The position numbers were made by a program, and so were the translations under genes. The notes under the pieces are model-generated. The model had not been told where the DNA came from. It did no database searches and saw only the letters and a program-made list of their open reading frames with translations. A stretch of 64,000 nt of DNA, taken from the NCBI RefSeq assembly GCF_947496995.1, contig NZ_CANMFD010000004.1, positions 1 through 64,000 on the forward strand, read 5' to 3'. Below, in pieces: positions 63,598 to 64,000 of this stretch (positions are counted from its first letter, which is position 1; the number at the start of each line of letters is the position of its first letter). The DNA comes from an uncultured Roseibium sp. (GTDB lineage Bacteria > Pseudomonadota > Alphaproteobacteria > Rhizobiales > Stappiaceae).

Positions 63598-64000
63598 TCA
63601 CGCCTCGACCGGTGATTTGCCGGTCAGGATCCGGCCGATATTGATTTCGATCCAGTCGGCGAAGTCACGCACCTTCAGTGCCGCCTCGCGCCCGATCGGC
63701 GTCAGGCTGTAGTCGACACGCGGCGGCACGACCGGGTGAGAGAACCGGTTGACGAAGCCGTCGGCTTCAAGTGTCTGCAGGGTCTGGGAAAGCATCTTCT
63801 CGCTGACACCACCGACCTTCCGGCGAAGATCTGAAAACCGGTGGTCTTCTTCCAGCAACGCCATCAGCACCAGCACGCCCCACCGGCTCGTCAGATGCTT
63901 GAGGATTTCCCGGGAGGGACAATTCGTGTTGAACAGTTCTCCCCTGCGCAGGAGGGAGGACAGGGGCGTTCCGTCTTCCCAGTCCCCGTCGCGTCCGATC
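63598..64000 (-). CDS. HxlR-family transcription regulator (start beyond window)
   Basis: The frame is open to the right edge without a start codon, so the N-terminus is missing; at least 134 codons are visible. The HxlR winged helix begins CPSREILKHLTSRWGVLVLM, continues RFSDLRRKVGGVSEKMLSQT and LQTLEADGFVNR, and ends VDYSLTPIGREA. The Cys at the start of the domain is the position used for redox or electrophile sensing in HxlR/YodB relatives. About 20 extra residues precede the usual domain start. Convergent with the binding-protein gene. Confidence 0.87.
   Translation of the reverse strand, partial: IGRDGDWEDGTPLSSLLRRGELFNTNCPSREILKHLTSRWGVLVLMALLEEDHRFSDLRRKVGGVSEKMLSQTLQTLEADGFVNRFSHPVVPPRVDYSLTPIGREAALKVRDFADWIEINIGRILTGKSPVEA

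Overview
The window looks like a chromosomal segment of a G+C-rich alphaproteobacterium of the Hyphomicrobiales (Rhizobiales), plausibly a marine Stappiaceae-type organism. That placement is inferred from the families present: MucR, DUF1127 proteins, BA14K, Usg, DUF2336, DUF1491, DUF5330, a seven-gene Mrp antiporter operon, and pyruvate phosphate dikinase beside MeaB. I see no insertion sequences, prophage genes, rRNA operon or CRISPR array. There is one tRNA, tRNA-Leu(TAA).

Layout. 0-5 kb: the N-terminal 1,225 codons of a giant, repetitive type-I-secreted adhesin (minus strand, running off the left edge). Upstream of it lies a very A+T-rich region that holds a textbook CRP box. 5-11 kb: a cytochrome b561 and a three-gene HlyD/RbbA/ABC-2 permease export operon. 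11-16 kb: a FecR-domain protein coupled to a CHASE2 adenylate/guanylate cyclase, divergent from a CRP-type regulator, plus a DUF1127 protein and a histidine-rich BA14K protein. 16-31 kb: mostly housekeeping genes (a SARP-hydrolase fusion, tRNA-Leu, an orphan DNA methyltransferase, map, radC, a GGDEF-EAL protein, meaB, ppdK, a TPR protein, ispE, a polyprenyl diphosphate synthase). 31-42 kb: a TrmN6-like methyltransferase, Usg, a cytochrome c, a MoxR/VWA pair whose second gene appears to start with AUU, an L,D-transpeptidase, YceI, a LivJ-type binding protein, a flavin reductase, a P1 peptidase, and a TetR/quinone-reductase divergent pair with two matching operators. 42-54 kb: a PBP1A-DUF1214-DUF1254 coupled operon, a lipoprotein with a small conserved protein, DUF2336, a pseudo-histidine-kinase operon, DUF5330, a cluster of four RNA hairpins, SufE and MucR. 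54-64 kb: the complete mrpABCDEFG operon, a long inverted repeat, a PAS plus degenerate-GGDEF protein, MsrB, a family-3 solute-binding protein and the C-terminal part of an HxlR regulator.

How parts may work together. The most interesting theme is a possible local cyclic-nucleotide circuit. The membrane cyclase (with its FecR partner) and the CRP-type protein are divergent neighbours, and about 11 kb away a near-perfect CRP site sits in the leader of the giant adhesin. MucR, an AT-rich-DNA binder in related bacteria, is encoded at the other end of the window and could act on the same A+T-rich leader. Both links are inferences. Other items worth a second look are the AUU start codon, the pseudo-kinase lacking its phospho-acceptor His, the 52.95-53.07 kb hairpin cluster and the 60.59-60.70 kb inverted repeat.
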